This document shows, one piece after another, positions 36,547 to 45,800 of a stretch of DNA of 64,000 nucleotides (the first letter of the stretch is position 1; each line of letters starts with the position of its first letter). The translations under genes and the position numbers were made by a program. This stretch comes from Paenibacillus hexagrammi. Lineage in GTDB: Bacteria > Bacillota > Bacilli > Paenibacillales > NBRC-103111. Location of the stretch: contig NZ_CP090978.1 in the NCBI RefSeq assembly GCF_021513275.1, forward strand, positions 2,914,001 to 2,978,000. Reading direction: 5' to 3'. Below the pieces are notes generated by a model, which did not search any database, had not been told where the DNA came from, and saw nothing but the letters and a program-made list of their open reading frames with translations.

Positions 36547-38517
36547 TCATACCTTATTTTGCTCAATGAGTTCTACCAATTCGGATAAATAAGTCCATCT
36601 TTCCATGGCTTGCTCCAGCTCAGCAGCCGTTTGCTGCTCATCTTCGTACAAATCTCTCACTTTATCAAAATCGCTCCCCGCAGATTCGATCTGCTGCTTA
36701 AGTGTTGAGATTTTATCTTCCAGAGCGGCAATTCGGTCCTCAATCTCGTCCCATTCCTTCTGCTCTTTGAATGTCAGCTTCTTCGGAATGGTTTTTGTCG
36801 TAGCGTCCGCGGAAGAGTCAGAGCTAGTTGCTCCGCTTTGGTTGTGGCCTTGACCAGCCTGTTTGGGAGCGGCTGCACTGCGCAGCAGTTCTTTTCTTGC
36901 CTGCTCCGCTTCTTCCTCCTGCTTCTTCTGTTCCAAATACTCGGAATAGTTGCCGATGAAAGGCTCTATGCGGCCTTCGCCTTCAAATGCAAACAGATGG
37001 CTGCAGGTCCGGTCCAAAAAGTAACGGTCATGGGATACCGTAATGACGGCTCCTGGAAATTGCTCCAGATAGTCTTCCAATATCGTCAGCGTCTGGATGT
37101 CCAGATCGTTCGTCGGCTCATCGAGCAGCAGTACGTTCGGTTCACCCATCAAGGTGCGCAGCAGATACAATCTGCGTTTCTCTCCGCCGGAAAGCTTGCC
37201 GATCGGCGTCCACTGCAGCGCGGACGGGAACAAAAAGCGCTCGAGCATCTGCGACGCCGGGATGGACTCGCCGTCAGAGGTGCGGATGACTTCCGCCGCC
37301 TCCTTGACATACTCGATGACACGCTGCTTCTCATTCATCTCGACGTTTTCCTGCGTGTAGTAGGCCAGCTTCACCGTCTGGCCTACTTCGATCGTGCCGC
37401 TGTCCGGCTGGATGCGGCCTGCGAGCATATTCAGCAGCGTCGATTTGCCGCTGCCGTTCGGACCGATAATGCCGAGGCGGTCGCCCGGCATAACGATATA
37501 GCTGAAGTCGCGAATCAGCGTCTTCCCGCCGTCGAAAGCCTTGGTGATGGACTCGAGCTCCATCACCTTCTTGCCCAGGCGGCTCCCCGCGAGCGCCATG
37601 TCGAGCTTCTCGCCGGGACCGTCCACCTTGCGGTCCCGCAGCTCCTCGGCGCGCTGAACGCGAGCCTTCTGCTTCGTCGTCCGCGCCTTCGCGCCGCGGC
37701 GCAGCCAAGCGAGCTCGCGGCGAAGCAAATTCTGCCGCTTGTCTTCGCTGGCGGCCTCGGATTCCATCCGCTCGGCCTTCTTCTCCAGGAAGGCTTCGTA
37801 GTTGCCTTCGTAGCTGTAGATCTTACCCCGGTCCAGCTCTAGGATGCGGTTGGTTACCCGCTCTAGGAAGTACCGGTCATGCGTGACGAGCAGCAAGGCA
37901 CCCTTCCACTTGCTGAGAAACTCCTCGAGCCACATGGCCGTCTCGTTATCGATATGGTTCGTCGGCTCATCGAGAATGAGCAGGTCGGCCGGTTGAATCA
38001 GCACGCGTGCCATCGCCACGCGCTTGCGCTGACCGCCCGACAGCTGGCCGACGGGCTTATCGAACTCGCTGATGCCCAGGCGCGTCAGCACGGTCTTGGC
38101 CACGGTGCCGGCTTCCCAGGCACCGTGCTCATCCATGCGCTGCTGGACGCTGAACAGCCGCGTCTGCTTTGCTTCGCTGGAGGGGTCCGCCTCCAGCTCG
38201 GCAAGTGCCCGCTCATAGGCGCGCAGCGTCTGCATGAGCGGGGTTTCTCCGTGGAATACCTGCTCAAGCACCGTGGAGTTCGGATCGAACTCCGGGTTCT
38301 GAGGCAGGTATTCCACCCGAAAATGGTTCGCGTGCACGAGCTTGCCGCGATCCGGCGTTTCGATCCCTGCCATTAACTGCAGCAGGGTCGATTTGCCCGT
38401 CCCGTTCACGCCAATAAGTCCGATGCGCTGCCGCTCGTTCACCGTGAACGAAATGTCGTCAAACAGCACTTTTTCCCCGTAGCTTTTACTTATGTTCAGA
38501 ACGCTTAATATGTTCAT
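36547..38517 (-). CDS. ABC-F family ATPase (Uup/YfmR-like)
   Basis: The 656-residue protein has two full ATPase domains (GLIGVNGTGKSTLL, LSGGQRKRVAMA, LLILDEPTNHID; then GIIGPNGSGKSTLL, LSGGEKRRLYLL, LLLDEPTNDLD). A C-terminal coiled-coil extension (after about residue 530, KKLTFKEQKEWDEIEDRIAA) marks the Uup/YfmR type. Members act on stalled or difficult translation. The inter-domain linker includes LRRGAKARTTKQKARVQRAE. AAGGAATC precedes the ATG. It sits upstream of the other ABC-F gene by 48 bases, so a shared transcript is likely. The middle (37.15-38.4 kb) is GC-rich. Confidence 0.9.
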   Translation of the reverse strand: MNILSVLNISKSYGEKVLFDDISFTVNERQRIGLIGVNGTGKSTLLQLMAGIETPDRGKLVHANHFRVEYLPQNPEFDPNSTVLEQVFHGETPLMQTLRAYERALAELEADPSSEAKQTRLFSVQQRMDEHGAWEAGTVAKTVLTRLGISEFDKPVGQLSGGQRKRVAMARVLIQPADLLILDEPTNHIDNETAMWLEEFLSKWKGALLLVTHDRYFLERVTNRILELDRGKIYSYEGNYEAFLEKKAERMESEAASEDKRQNLLRRELAWLRRGAKARTTKQKARVQRAEELRDRKVDGPGEKLDMALAGSRLGKKVMELESITKAFDGGKTLIRDFSYIVMPGDRLGIIGPNGSGKSTLLNMLAGRIQPDSGTIEVGQTVKLAYYTQENVEMNEKQRVIEYVKEAAEVIRTSDGESIPASQMLERFLFPSALQWTPIGKLSGGEKRRLYLLRTLMGEPNVLLLDEPTNDLDIQTLTILEDYLEQFPGAVITVSHDRYFLDRTCSHLFAFEGEGRIEPFIGNYSEYLEQKKQEEEAEQARKELLRSAAAPKQAGQGHNQSGATSSDSSADATTKTIPKKLTFKEQKEWDEIEDRIAALEDKISTLKQQIESAGSDFDKVRDLYEDEQQTAAELEQAMERWTYLSELVELIEQNKV

Positions 38518-38664
38518 GATTCCTTCTTTCCTTCCTGTCAGGCCAAGTGAATCCGGTCTTAATTATTGATGAAGTCGAACCATTAACTTTACATTCGTGA
38601 CATCAACTGCCTAATCCGATATGTAATATTATTCCACTTCTTCCTATCTTTAGTGGCACGAGAG

Positions 38665-39711
38665 CTATTCGGCCGGCTCTAAGATGTAAGCAGCAAGCAG
38701 TGCAGACGTATGAGCAATCGCATCCATGTGAGTTCGCTCCATGGCGTGGGAGGCGTGAACACCGGGACCGACGAGAGCCGCCCGTATATCCCTTCCACCG
38801 CGCAGCGCAGCCGAAGCGTCCGATCCATAGCGCGGGTAAATATCTACCGCATAGCCGATACCGAGCTTTTCCGCATGCTCTATCATTTTGGAAGTCATCT
38901 GATAATCATAGGGTCCGCTGGAGTCCTTGGCGCAAATCGATACGTCACGATCACTTCCGCTTAGATCATCACCAAGCGCTCCCATGTCCACAGCAATCAA
39001 ATCGGTAATATCCTCCGGAATATAGGACGAGCCGTGTCCAACCTCTTCATACGTCGAGAAAAACAGCTTTATCGTGTACACAGGCGTAATGCTCTCCCGC
39101 TTCAGCAGGTCGAGAAGCCCGAATAGCGCGGCTACGCTCGCTTTATCATCCAGATGACGGGATTTGACATACCCGTTTTCTTTCATTTGGACTCGAGGAT
39201 CAAATGCAATAAAATCCCCCGGTCTGATACCCAGCGCCTCTACATCCTTTTTAGAGCTAACCAGCTCGTCAATTCTAACTTCCATATTGGCTTCATCGCG
39301 TTTGTATTCTCTTGCATCCTCGTATACGTGGACGGATGGTCTAGCTGTCATGATCGTGCCATCATAGACCCGCTCATCCCTCGTATGGATGGTACAATAT
39401 TCATTCTCGATGGAGCTCATCATGAATCCTCCGAGCGAAGTAATCTTCAGAGTTCCATTCTCTTTGATGGATCGAACCATAGCGCCGAGCGTGTCTACAT
39501 GGGCAGATATGCCTATCACACGTTCGCCTTGTTGACCCGGCACAGTCACAAGGCCACAGCCTTTATTCGTATATGTCATCTCGTACCCGAGCGCGTTCAG
39601 TTCATCCTCCACCAATCGCATGATACGATGTGTATAGCCTGTTGGACTGGGCGTGCGGAGCAGCTTGTCCAAGATTTGGGCAATATAGCTTCGATTCAGT
39701 TTTTCTTTCAT
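38665..39711 (-). CDS. M42-family metalloaminopeptidase
   Basis: The 348-residue cytosolic peptidase of the FrvX/YsdC type has the expected zinc ligands: ISAHVDTLG, SRHLDDKASVAAL, STYEEVGHGSS (with catalytic glutamate), LIAVDMGAL and a histidine in ERTHMDAIAH. The enzyme trims N-terminal residues from peptides. GGAAGGAGAGGTCACGAACG precedes the ATG. Transcribed alone on the minus strand. Confidence 0.9.
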   Translation of the reverse strand: MKEKLNRSYIAQILDKLLRTPSPTGYTHRIMRLVEDELNALGYEMTYTNKGCGLVTVPGQQGERVIGISAHVDTLGAMVRSIKENGTLKITSLGGFMMSSIENEYCTIHTRDERVYDGTIMTARPSVHVYEDAREYKRDEANMEVRIDELVSSKKDVEALGIRPGDFIAFDPRVQMKENGYVKSRHLDDKASVAALFGLLDLLKRESITPVYTIKLFFSTYEEVGHGSSYIPEDITDLIAVDMGALGDDLSGSDRDVSICAKDSSGPYDYQMTSKMIEHAEKLGIGYAVDIYPRYGSDASAALRGGRDIRAALVGPGVHASHAMERTHMDAIAHTSALLAAYILEPAE

Positions 39712-39779
39712 CGTTCGTGACCTCTCCTTCCATAGAGTTTATGGATGGACACTTAAGAACATGTTGAGTGCCTAACAAG

Positions 39780-39817
39780 AAAAAAACAGTGCATCCTATA
39801 AGGATACTACACTGTTT
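39780..39817 (-). terminator. Intrinsic terminator after the Dabb gene
   Basis: On the minus strand AAACAGTG pairs with CACTGTTT, with an inner TATCCT/AGGATG stem, and is followed by a T-rich tract. Confidence 0.85.
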
Positions 39818-39838
39818 CCTTTTGCTTTACAAACCAGT

Positions 39839-40129
39839 TTAGCTTTCGAAATCCACGCAGACCGACGTTCCGTCTAACACCTGCTTCATATGTGCCTTCA
39901 CTTCTTCATGTACAGGGTGCGTATCGTATATTTTCAAATCCTCCGTAGAATCAAATCTTGTGATGAGTGCAATATCGAAGGAACGATTCAAGTGAAGCAC
40001 ATCTGTCCCTACTTCTATCGCTTTGAGAACCGGAATTTTCCCTTCCATGTTGACTAGCACTTGTTTGGTCGCCTCAATGGCTTCCGGTGAACGGTCTTTT
40101 AATTTAAAAAGCACTACATGAGTTAACAT
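39839..40129 (-). CDS. Dabb-domain (stress-responsive alpha/beta barrel) protein
   Basis: The 96-residue protein starts MLTHVVLFKLKDRS and has the family segment FDIALITRFDSTEDLKIYDT followed by HPVHEEVKAHM. Dabb proteins are dimeric ferredoxin-like barrels of varied function. AAGGGGATGATGGACG precedes the ATG. It lies about 90 bases beyond the end of the FHA gene in the same direction, with its own terminator. Confidence 0.85.
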   Translation of the reverse strand: MLTHVVLFKLKDRSPEAIEATKQVLVNMEGKIPVLKAIEVGTDVLHLNRSFDIALITRFDSTEDLKIYDTHPVHEEVKAHMKQVLDGTSVCVDFES

Positions 40130-40221
40130 CGTCCATCATCCCCTTATGAATAAAAAGACATTCGCCTATCTGCGAATATCTTATTATAGCATTGCGGGTA
40201 AACAACCGGAATAGCTTCATG

Positions 40222-42237
40222 CTATTTTTGGAATGTGAGCTCCCTCCTAACAATTCGAATAATGTCACCGGGCTTAAGCGGATAAAGCTGATATGGAACC
40301 ATGGCTTGACCGTTAAGAAAGGTACCATTCGTTGAGCCGAGATCTTGAACAGTGAACTCCTCGGCTTCTGAAGAAATCTCCGCATGTAATCTAGAAACCC
40401 CTGCCTCTTCAATAACATGATCCGCCTGGGCGTCGGGTCCGCTTCTACCGATGGTGAAGCCGCTCCCTTCAATCGGAACCGCCGTTTCAATGCCTTCCAG
40501 GACAGTCTCTAGTCTAGGCCCTTGGCTCTTGGGAAGAACACTGCCGAGAAAGACCGTTTTATTCGGCTGCGAAGCATGTAAAAGTGTCGTGTGCAGGTGC
40601 AGATTTTGATAATAGTGCTCCATGTCAGCAGAGGAAGTCTCTGGTTCTATTATTGGTAGCGGAGCTCGAACTGCGGTTTCTTGACTCGAACTATGCTTTG
40701 TAAATGTTGAGTTCAACGCTTTATGGAATCTTCCAGGCAGTTGCAAGCCGATATGCACCAAAACCAACCATATATCTCCCATTAGCAAAGTAATGCCGGC
40801 ATATATTCGTAGCTTAGCTTCTTCCGGAGCCGAGGCATAATCCTGCCACATAAAGGCTGACGCAAGTACGAGAACTGCGAGTACAATCATTTTAGCCCGC
40901 TTAGATATTACCGGGGTTAATTCTTGAAATAGTGATAATTGCTCATCTTTATGCAAGAGCTCTGCCTTGTGAGATTGCAGGTCGTCTGATGAAAGCTGCT
41001 CTTTCCGCACATGTGTAGTTGAATGTTGTGAGAATTCATCCGCACTATGCCCCCGGGTTTTGCTTTCCTGTTCCGGTAAGATCTGATGCTGAGGTACCTT
41101 ATTATGCATAGAATGGGGAGTCGAGCGAATCGGGCCAGGTAAGCTGTTCGATCTAAGATGTGACGGAGCTCCATGGGCGGGATCAAGTGGCTCGGATGTT
41201 CGATGTCGAAGCGGTTTGTCAGATGGATGAGCAGAATCCTGGACTTTAAAGTCCTGAAGGTGCGGCTGTGACCGTGCTTGGGGTTGTTTTTGTGATTGTG
41301 ATTGTGTTTGTGTTTGTAACAGGTTTTGCGATCCGGATTGAGACTGTAGGTATGAAGGGGTTAGCGATCTAATTTGTACATGTGATTGATCATGAAAGTG
41401 TACTTGTATGTCTGTTTTTGACTGAATTTCAGTGTGGGAGTGCTCCGACTCCGGCTGTATGTCCGAATGCGATTTTGACCTCGAACTCAGTTTACCCTGC
41501 AATGTGGAATTCGGTAGATTGGGATGCGGCTGTTCCTGAGATGGGGATTTCCGTGATTTCGTTTGCAGTTGTTTCTGGGACATTGAAGATTTGGTTTTTG
41601 CAAAATCCTCCACAACACCGCTATTCTGACGGATAGGTTGATAATTTCGATCAACAGGACCCGCTTCATCCATGATTTGAAGAAGAGCGGCTTTATAAAC
41701 AGGTATCTCCCTCTGGTCTGATAAACATGTATGCAATGCTTCCATTTCGGGATTATCCACAAATCCCCATTTAGCTAACAGCTCCTGAAAAAGCTTGTGT
41801 ACTTGGGCCCGAATATCATTCGGCTCACTGAGCTCATGCAGTGGCACATAGGTCAGATACACATCGGACCAATCGTTTCCAATAAAAATAAAGTTATCTT
41901 TCAGAATAAAATGATCTTCGTTCAACATATAATTCTTGCTGTCATCTATCGCACAAATGATGGAATACGCGAGCTTCAACAACTCTCTTGGGCCCGTGTC
42001 CTCTGTTTTCAAGACATGGGACAGCATTCTTTTGCCGGAAACCTGATACAGCAGACTGATCTTAAAATCCATCTCATGAACATCCAGCGGCAGCAGACGC
42101 GGTATACAGTTGGATTCCAGCATTCGGAGCTGCAGAGCGGATAATTCCTCCTGAGCGATTCCTCCATCACGGTGAAGCTCCATATAATGTCCATGACGGT
42201 AAACAAAATCATAACGCAAGCCGAAAATAACCTGCAC
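40222..42237 (-). CDS. DUF6382-like and FHA-domain membrane protein
   Basis: The protein has about 671 residues. The first ~200 (with LLYQVSGKRMLSHVLKTEDT and NDWSDVYLTYVPLHEL) resemble the DUF6382 domain seen in front of FHA domains in Firmicutes. A Gln/Ser/His-rich linker of about 220 residues follows, with runs such as QTQTQSQSQKQPQ. Two hydrophobic helices lie near residues 450-510. A C-terminal FHA domain, which binds phosphothreonine, has FTIGRSGPDAQADH, SRLHAEIS and DLGSTNGTFLNG. The start is GTG at 42237 after GGAAGGAGGACCATT. It is the last gene of the Tad operon, directly after the prepilin peptidase, so it may link phospho-signalling to the pilus. Confidence 0.85.
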   Translation of the reverse strand: MQVIFGLRYDFVYRHGHYMELHRDGGIAQEELSALQLRMLESNCIPRLLPLDVHEMDFKISLLYQVSGKRMLSHVLKTEDTGPRELLKLAYSIICAIDDSKNYMLNEDHFILKDNFIFIGNDWSDVYLTYVPLHELSEPNDIRAQVHKLFQELLAKWGFVDNPEMEALHTCLSDQREIPVYKAALLQIMDEAGPVDRNYQPIRQNSGVVEDFAKTKSSMSQKQLQTKSRKSPSQEQPHPNLPNSTLQGKLSSRSKSHSDIQPESEHSHTEIQSKTDIQVHFHDQSHVQIRSLTPSYLQSQSGSQNLLQTQTQSQSQKQPQARSQPHLQDFKVQDSAHPSDKPLRHRTSEPLDPAHGAPSHLRSNSLPGPIRSTPHSMHNKVPQHQILPEQESKTRGHSADEFSQHSTTHVRKEQLSSDDLQSHKAELLHKDEQLSLFQELTPVISKRAKMIVLAVLVLASAFMWQDYASAPEEAKLRIYAGITLLMGDIWLVLVHIGLQLPGRFHKALNSTFTKHSSSQETAVRAPLPIIEPETSSADMEHYYQNLHLHTTLLHASQPNKTVFLGSVLPKSQGPRLETVLEGIETAVPIEGSGFTIGRSGPDAQADHVIEEAGVSRLHAEISSEAEEFTVQDLGSTNGTFLNGQAMVPYQLYPLKPGDIIRIVRRELTFQK

Positions 42238-42255
42238 AATGGTCCTCCTTCCCAA

Positions 42256-42768
42256 TTAAGGAATTAATGCATAGTACCATGCCGTACAAACACCGGGAAC
42301 GACTGCGTACATAAACGGAAATTTTAGATTAGGCTGTTGTTTTAATCGCAGCAATGTTTGCAGATCTCTGTTCATAGTAATGGTAAACAACCAATTCGCG
42401 ATTCGACTTCCCGTCGTCAAAAGCTTTTTGCGGATCAACAGCAGCAAGAGGCCGATGATGCCTGCAAAAAGGATGGAATACAGCAAGCACTGGATGACAA
42501 ATAAAGCCCCCGTCAGAGCGCCTATCGCAGCAAACAGCTTAACATCTCCCGCTCCTAAAGCTCCTATGAGATGCAGCAGCAGAAGCATTCCGAAGCCAAC
42601 AACAGCTCCAATTACCGCTTGAAATAATCCTTCCATTCCACTTTCGAGCGATTGAAGGAGTACGCCTGCGAGCGTACCTCCCAGGGTCAGCCAATTCGGC
42701 AGTATGGATCTCCAAGCATCCGTGAAAAATGCAATCGCAATGAATATCAGCAATACATATTGGATCAA
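42256..42768 (-). CDS. A24-family prepilin peptidase (TadV/CpaA-like)
   Basis: The 170-residue membrane peptidase has several hydrophobic helices and two catalytic aspartates, in FFTDAWRSILPNWL and GALGAGDVKLFAAIG (the GxGD signature). It lacks the N-methyltransferase domain of full prepilin peptidases, as is normal for Tad systems. It should process the Flp pilin and pseudopilins at the membrane. The start is probably TTG at 42768; AAAAGGAG is only two bases before it, so the exact start is uncertain. Confidence 0.86.
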   Translation of the reverse strand: MIQYVLLIFIAIAFFTDAWRSILPNWLTLGGTLAGVLLQSLESGMEGLFQAVIGAVVGFGMLLLLHLIGALGAGDVKLFAAIGALTGALFVIQCLLYSILFAGIIGLLLLLIRKKLLTTGSRIANWLFTITMNRDLQTLLRLKQQPNLKFPFMYAVVPGVCTAWYYALIP

Positions 42769-42784
42769 ATCAAATCTCCTTTTC

Positions 42785-43450
42785 CTAAGCGCCTACCCAA
42801 GCACGCTCAAGCGCTTTTTTCCGAAGCTTGATAGTATGACTGATAAATGGGAGACGCAGCTTGTAATCAACCTCTGCTTCCAGACTAAAATAAGCGTTTC
42901 CACCCGGCTGCAAGCTTGGTAAAGTCACAGAAATCACCTTGAACTGGCCCCGCTCAATGGTCCTGCTATCACAGAAGGCATACACAATTGGAGTCAATGC
43001 AGCATAGACGCGCGGCTTCACAGTCTCATCTAGGAAATGGTCGATATTTCCTTGGATGCTCTCCTCGCCGTCTTGTCGTAATTCTTTTTCCCAACTCATG
43101 AGATCCAGCAGCGAATCGGGAATATAGGCGGCATATTCGTCAGCCAGATCTTCAGCGCCGATCACCTTATCACGGGCATTCTGGGCTTGTTCGATCGCAG
43201 AGCCGATCACATTCGAAGCTGCACTTTGATCATAATGCGACTTCGCTTCCTGCATGAGCAGTCTGACCGGATATAGCTGGCCGGCAATTGTCTTGGTTGC
43301 TTCCGAAACCCCCGCTTGCAGCGCCATCTCCATCACAGCAATTTGAATACAAACAATTAACCCTACAACAAAAGTGAGAAATACGGGAAGCAGCAGCGCC
43401 GCTTCCAATACAATTCCGCCTTGCTGTTGCTTGAACCATCTTATCAGCAT
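42785..43450 (-). CDS. TadE-like pseudopilin
   Basis: The 221-residue protein begins with a basic stretch and a hydrophobic helix preceded by GGIVLEAALLLPVF, like the TadE class of pseudopilins. The rest is an extracytoplasmic helical/beta domain. It lies between a large TadG-like gene and the prepilin peptidase. GGGAGGATTACGA precedes the ATG. It is predicted to be a minor pilus component. Confidence 0.78.
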   Translation of the reverse strand: MLIRWFKQQQGGIVLEAALLLPVFLTFVVGLIVCIQIAVMEMALQAGVSEATKTIAGQLYPVRLLMQEAKSHYDQSAASNVIGSAIEQAQNARDKVIGAEDLADEYAAYIPDSLLDLMSWEKELRQDGEESIQGNIDHFLDETVKPRVYAALTPIVYAFCDSRTIERGQFKVISVTLPSLQPGGNAYFSLEAEVDYKLRLPFISHTIKLRKKALERAWVGA

Positions 43451-43487
43451 TCGTAATCCTCCCGGCTTCCCTCACAACCTCGCAGCT

Positions 43488-45785
43488 TCAATAAGCCCAA
43501 ACGGCCGTACTCGCCATACGGCACCTGTTATGTTCAACAGTACAGCCAAGCAATCCCGTTCCTTCCATCACCTTCATTAGCTGCGGCACAAACCAAAGCC
43601 TAATGCTGCTTGCAGCGTTTCCTTGCATGTATGTGGTCTCTTGAACGAGATCTTTACCTGTATTCAGCTCGATCAAAGCCTGCATACGAGCCATGAGCTT
43701 CGTATCATTGCTGTGCAGCAAAAGAAATATCCGTAGATAATCCTTATAGGTGAGCTTAATCGCCGAAGAAGCAATTTTGGAAGAAAGCTCTACGGCTTCT
43801 CCTTTCACCAATTGATTCATGTCGATGAATGCTTTAGCAGCCCCTTCTGCCGCAGCGGCAAGCAGGACTAGCAGCGGAGAGCCGACATTCAGCAGCTCCT
43901 TCTTCGGGTCGAGCAGCGCCTCCAAAGTACGAATGGCCAGTCGGAACGAAAACATTTCCGCATAGGCGGAAGAGATGTTAGCCCCGCATGAAGAAAATCC
44001 ATAGATCAAATACTCGGCTTCCTGTCCTTGCAAGGAGTGAGTGGACGGGTTCGTGAGTTCATGGGAAGCCTTGGGCTGACCTGACTCATCCTTTTCCAAG
44101 CCGTAGGTTCGGTAATTAAACTTGCTCAAAGCAAATTCATTCACATACAATTCATCGCGCAGCTCTGCGGCGGCATGATTGAACGCATCCAGCATATCCA
44201 TCGCCTTCAGGCTGACTTTATCGGACTTCTCCATATCGTAGGCAACCTCATTGCCCGTACCCGGATCTTGGGCATTGGCTTGCCGATATTTTTGAAAGTA
44301 TCCGGTACTGGCAGCCGAAGGATCCCCGGAGTCCCCTTGCAGCTTCCGATACAGCTCCGCATCAGCAGATGATTGGCTTAGTATCGTGCAAGCTCCTATT
44401 GACTGCTTGGCTTGATCCAGGACCTGCTGGATTTTATTCTTTTGCTCGCGTTTGCTTGCTGTAATCTCATCCCTCTTCTGCATACGCGCCGTCTCGACGG
44501 CATGCTGTTTGGCATAAAATTCATCTGCGGCTCTCCAGTAAGCTTCGTTCGCCTGATTAGCACGATCGGTATGCTCCTGCGTATACAAATAGACCGAATC
44601 TACAATGCCTTCGAATGCCGAGAATAAAGCCGTTATACTGGCTGCAGCCGTCTGATAGTTGTAGAAATAATCGTCCCCTAGCACAGCCACACTTTGAAAA
44701 GACTTATATGATTCTGCTTTATCCCCCGCTTGACCGGTCATCGTCCCCAGCTTGTCGCGGATCCTAGCATTAATCTCCTTGGCTCTCTTAATTTCGGGCT
44801 CCATCTGCTGCTGCAACTGCCTCAAAACATTACCGTTAGCAGGAACCTCCAGCTTCGTTGCTGCAACCAATGCCGCATACTTGACAATGTTATCCAGAAG
44901 CTGCTTCCATGCAGCCTGCTGCTCCGATAAGGCTCTCATCTGTCCTTGGAGATTGCTTCTGGATTCCATGATCGATTGTACACTGCGCCAATCCGCGGCC
45001 CCAGCTGCAGCCATTGCCGCAAGACTCATATCCAAATTCCGGATTGAATCCGATATTGACTTGAGTTGATTTTGTACATTAGTAAGCTCGCTTCTCACTT
45101 CATCAGCCGTATGGATACCAATTTGGTCAGCTAAGCTGTTCAGCTCGGTGATCCGTCCTTGATAGTAGGTATGATAAGTTGTCGCGTTGGCATGCATCTC
45201 TTCCATGAGGCTCCAGGCTTGATCCAACGCTTCATCTCTGTCCTCTAGTAGTTGTTCAAGTTCTTCAGCTTCTTTAGAAAATTGCGTGCCTTGCTGAAAA
45301 GCCGGTGCTGTCCCCGTCTTTTTAAATTTGTCAGTGATTTCCAAAGCAAACTCTATAGGCGCTTTGATTTTCATGTCCTCCAGAATCTGCTTCTCAAAAA
45401 TGACGTGACTGGCTAACGAGTACACAGGTGTCATACGCTGGCTATCTTCTGCAGGAAGCTGGTCCAGATAATGAAATCCTCCAGGAGTGACGCTACCTGA
45501 CAGATTCCCCTGGAAGACCTCGCTGAAAATCTGCTCAGCCTGCGGCTGCTCAACTCCCAACCCATACAACCCCCAAACCTGCAGATCAGGGTCGAAAGCC
45601 GACATGACGGAGCGTACAGCCGCTTGTACGGCAGCATCATTTTCTCTTTCCGCCAGCTTAATTCTGGCAAAATCAATGAGCACTGCCTGAAAAAAGAAAA
45701 TCGGCACTATAATCAAGATCAAATAGACGGAAACAGCACCTTGTTTGGATCTCCACAGATTTCGTAATTGGCTCCGCCTTCTCAG
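43488..45785 (-). CDS. Large TadG-like protein (DUF5702-like)
   Basis: The protein has at least 744 residues. It begins with a hydrophobic segment (LILIIVPIFFFQAVLIDFAR) typical of TadE/TadG proteins and continues as a long helical, probably external domain (QVQNQLKSISD-type heptads are seen, e.g. ELTNVQNQLKSISDSIRNLD). The reading frame continues upstream of the first TTG at 45722 into basic codons ending in SKQGAVSVY, the usual Tad N-terminus. The best ribosome site, AAAGGAGGGAGCTTC, points to a CTG start at 45785. That start is unusual, so a lost base is another explanation. Confidence 0.72.
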   Translation of the reverse strand: MRRRSQLRNLWRSKQGAVSVYLILIIVPIFFFQAVLIDFARIKLAERENDAAVQAAVRSVMSAFDPDLQVWGLYGLGVEQPQAEQIFSEVFQGNLSGSVTPGGFHYLDQLPAEDSQRMTPVYSLASHVIFEKQILEDMKIKAPIEFALEITDKFKKTGTAPAFQQGTQFSKEAEELEQLLEDRDEALDQAWSLMEEMHANATTYHTYYQGRITELNSLADQIGIHTADEVRSELTNVQNQLKSISDSIRNLDMSLAAMAAAGAADWRSVQSIMESRSNLQGQMRALSEQQAAWKQLLDNIVKYAALVAATKLEVPANGNVLRQLQQQMEPEIKRAKEINARIRDKLGTMTGQAGDKAESYKSFQSVAVLGDDYFYNYQTAAASITALFSAFEGIVDSVYLYTQEHTDRANQANEAYWRAADEFYAKQHAVETARMQKRDEITASKREQKNKIQQVLDQAKQSIGACTILSQSSADAELYRKLQGDSGDPSAASTGYFQKYRQANAQDPGTGNEVAYDMEKSDKVSLKAMDMLDAFNHAAAELRDELYVNEFALSKFNYRTYGLEKDESGQPKASHELTNPSTHSLQGQEAEYLIYGFSSCGANISSAYAEMFSFRLAIRTLEALLDPKKELLNVGSPLLVLLAAAAEGAAKAFIDMNQLVKGEAVELSSKIASSAIKLTYKDYLRIFLLLHSNDTKLMARMQALIELNTGKDLVQETTYMQGNAASSIRLWFVPQLMKVMEGTGLLGCTVEHNRCRMASTAVWAY

Positions 45786-45800
45786 GAAGCTCCCTCCTTT

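Noticed and set aside
35278..37842. Long plus-strand frames (over 330 codons) opposite the two ABC-F genes
   Set aside because: Antisense shadows of strongly coding genes; no start sites or family motifs.
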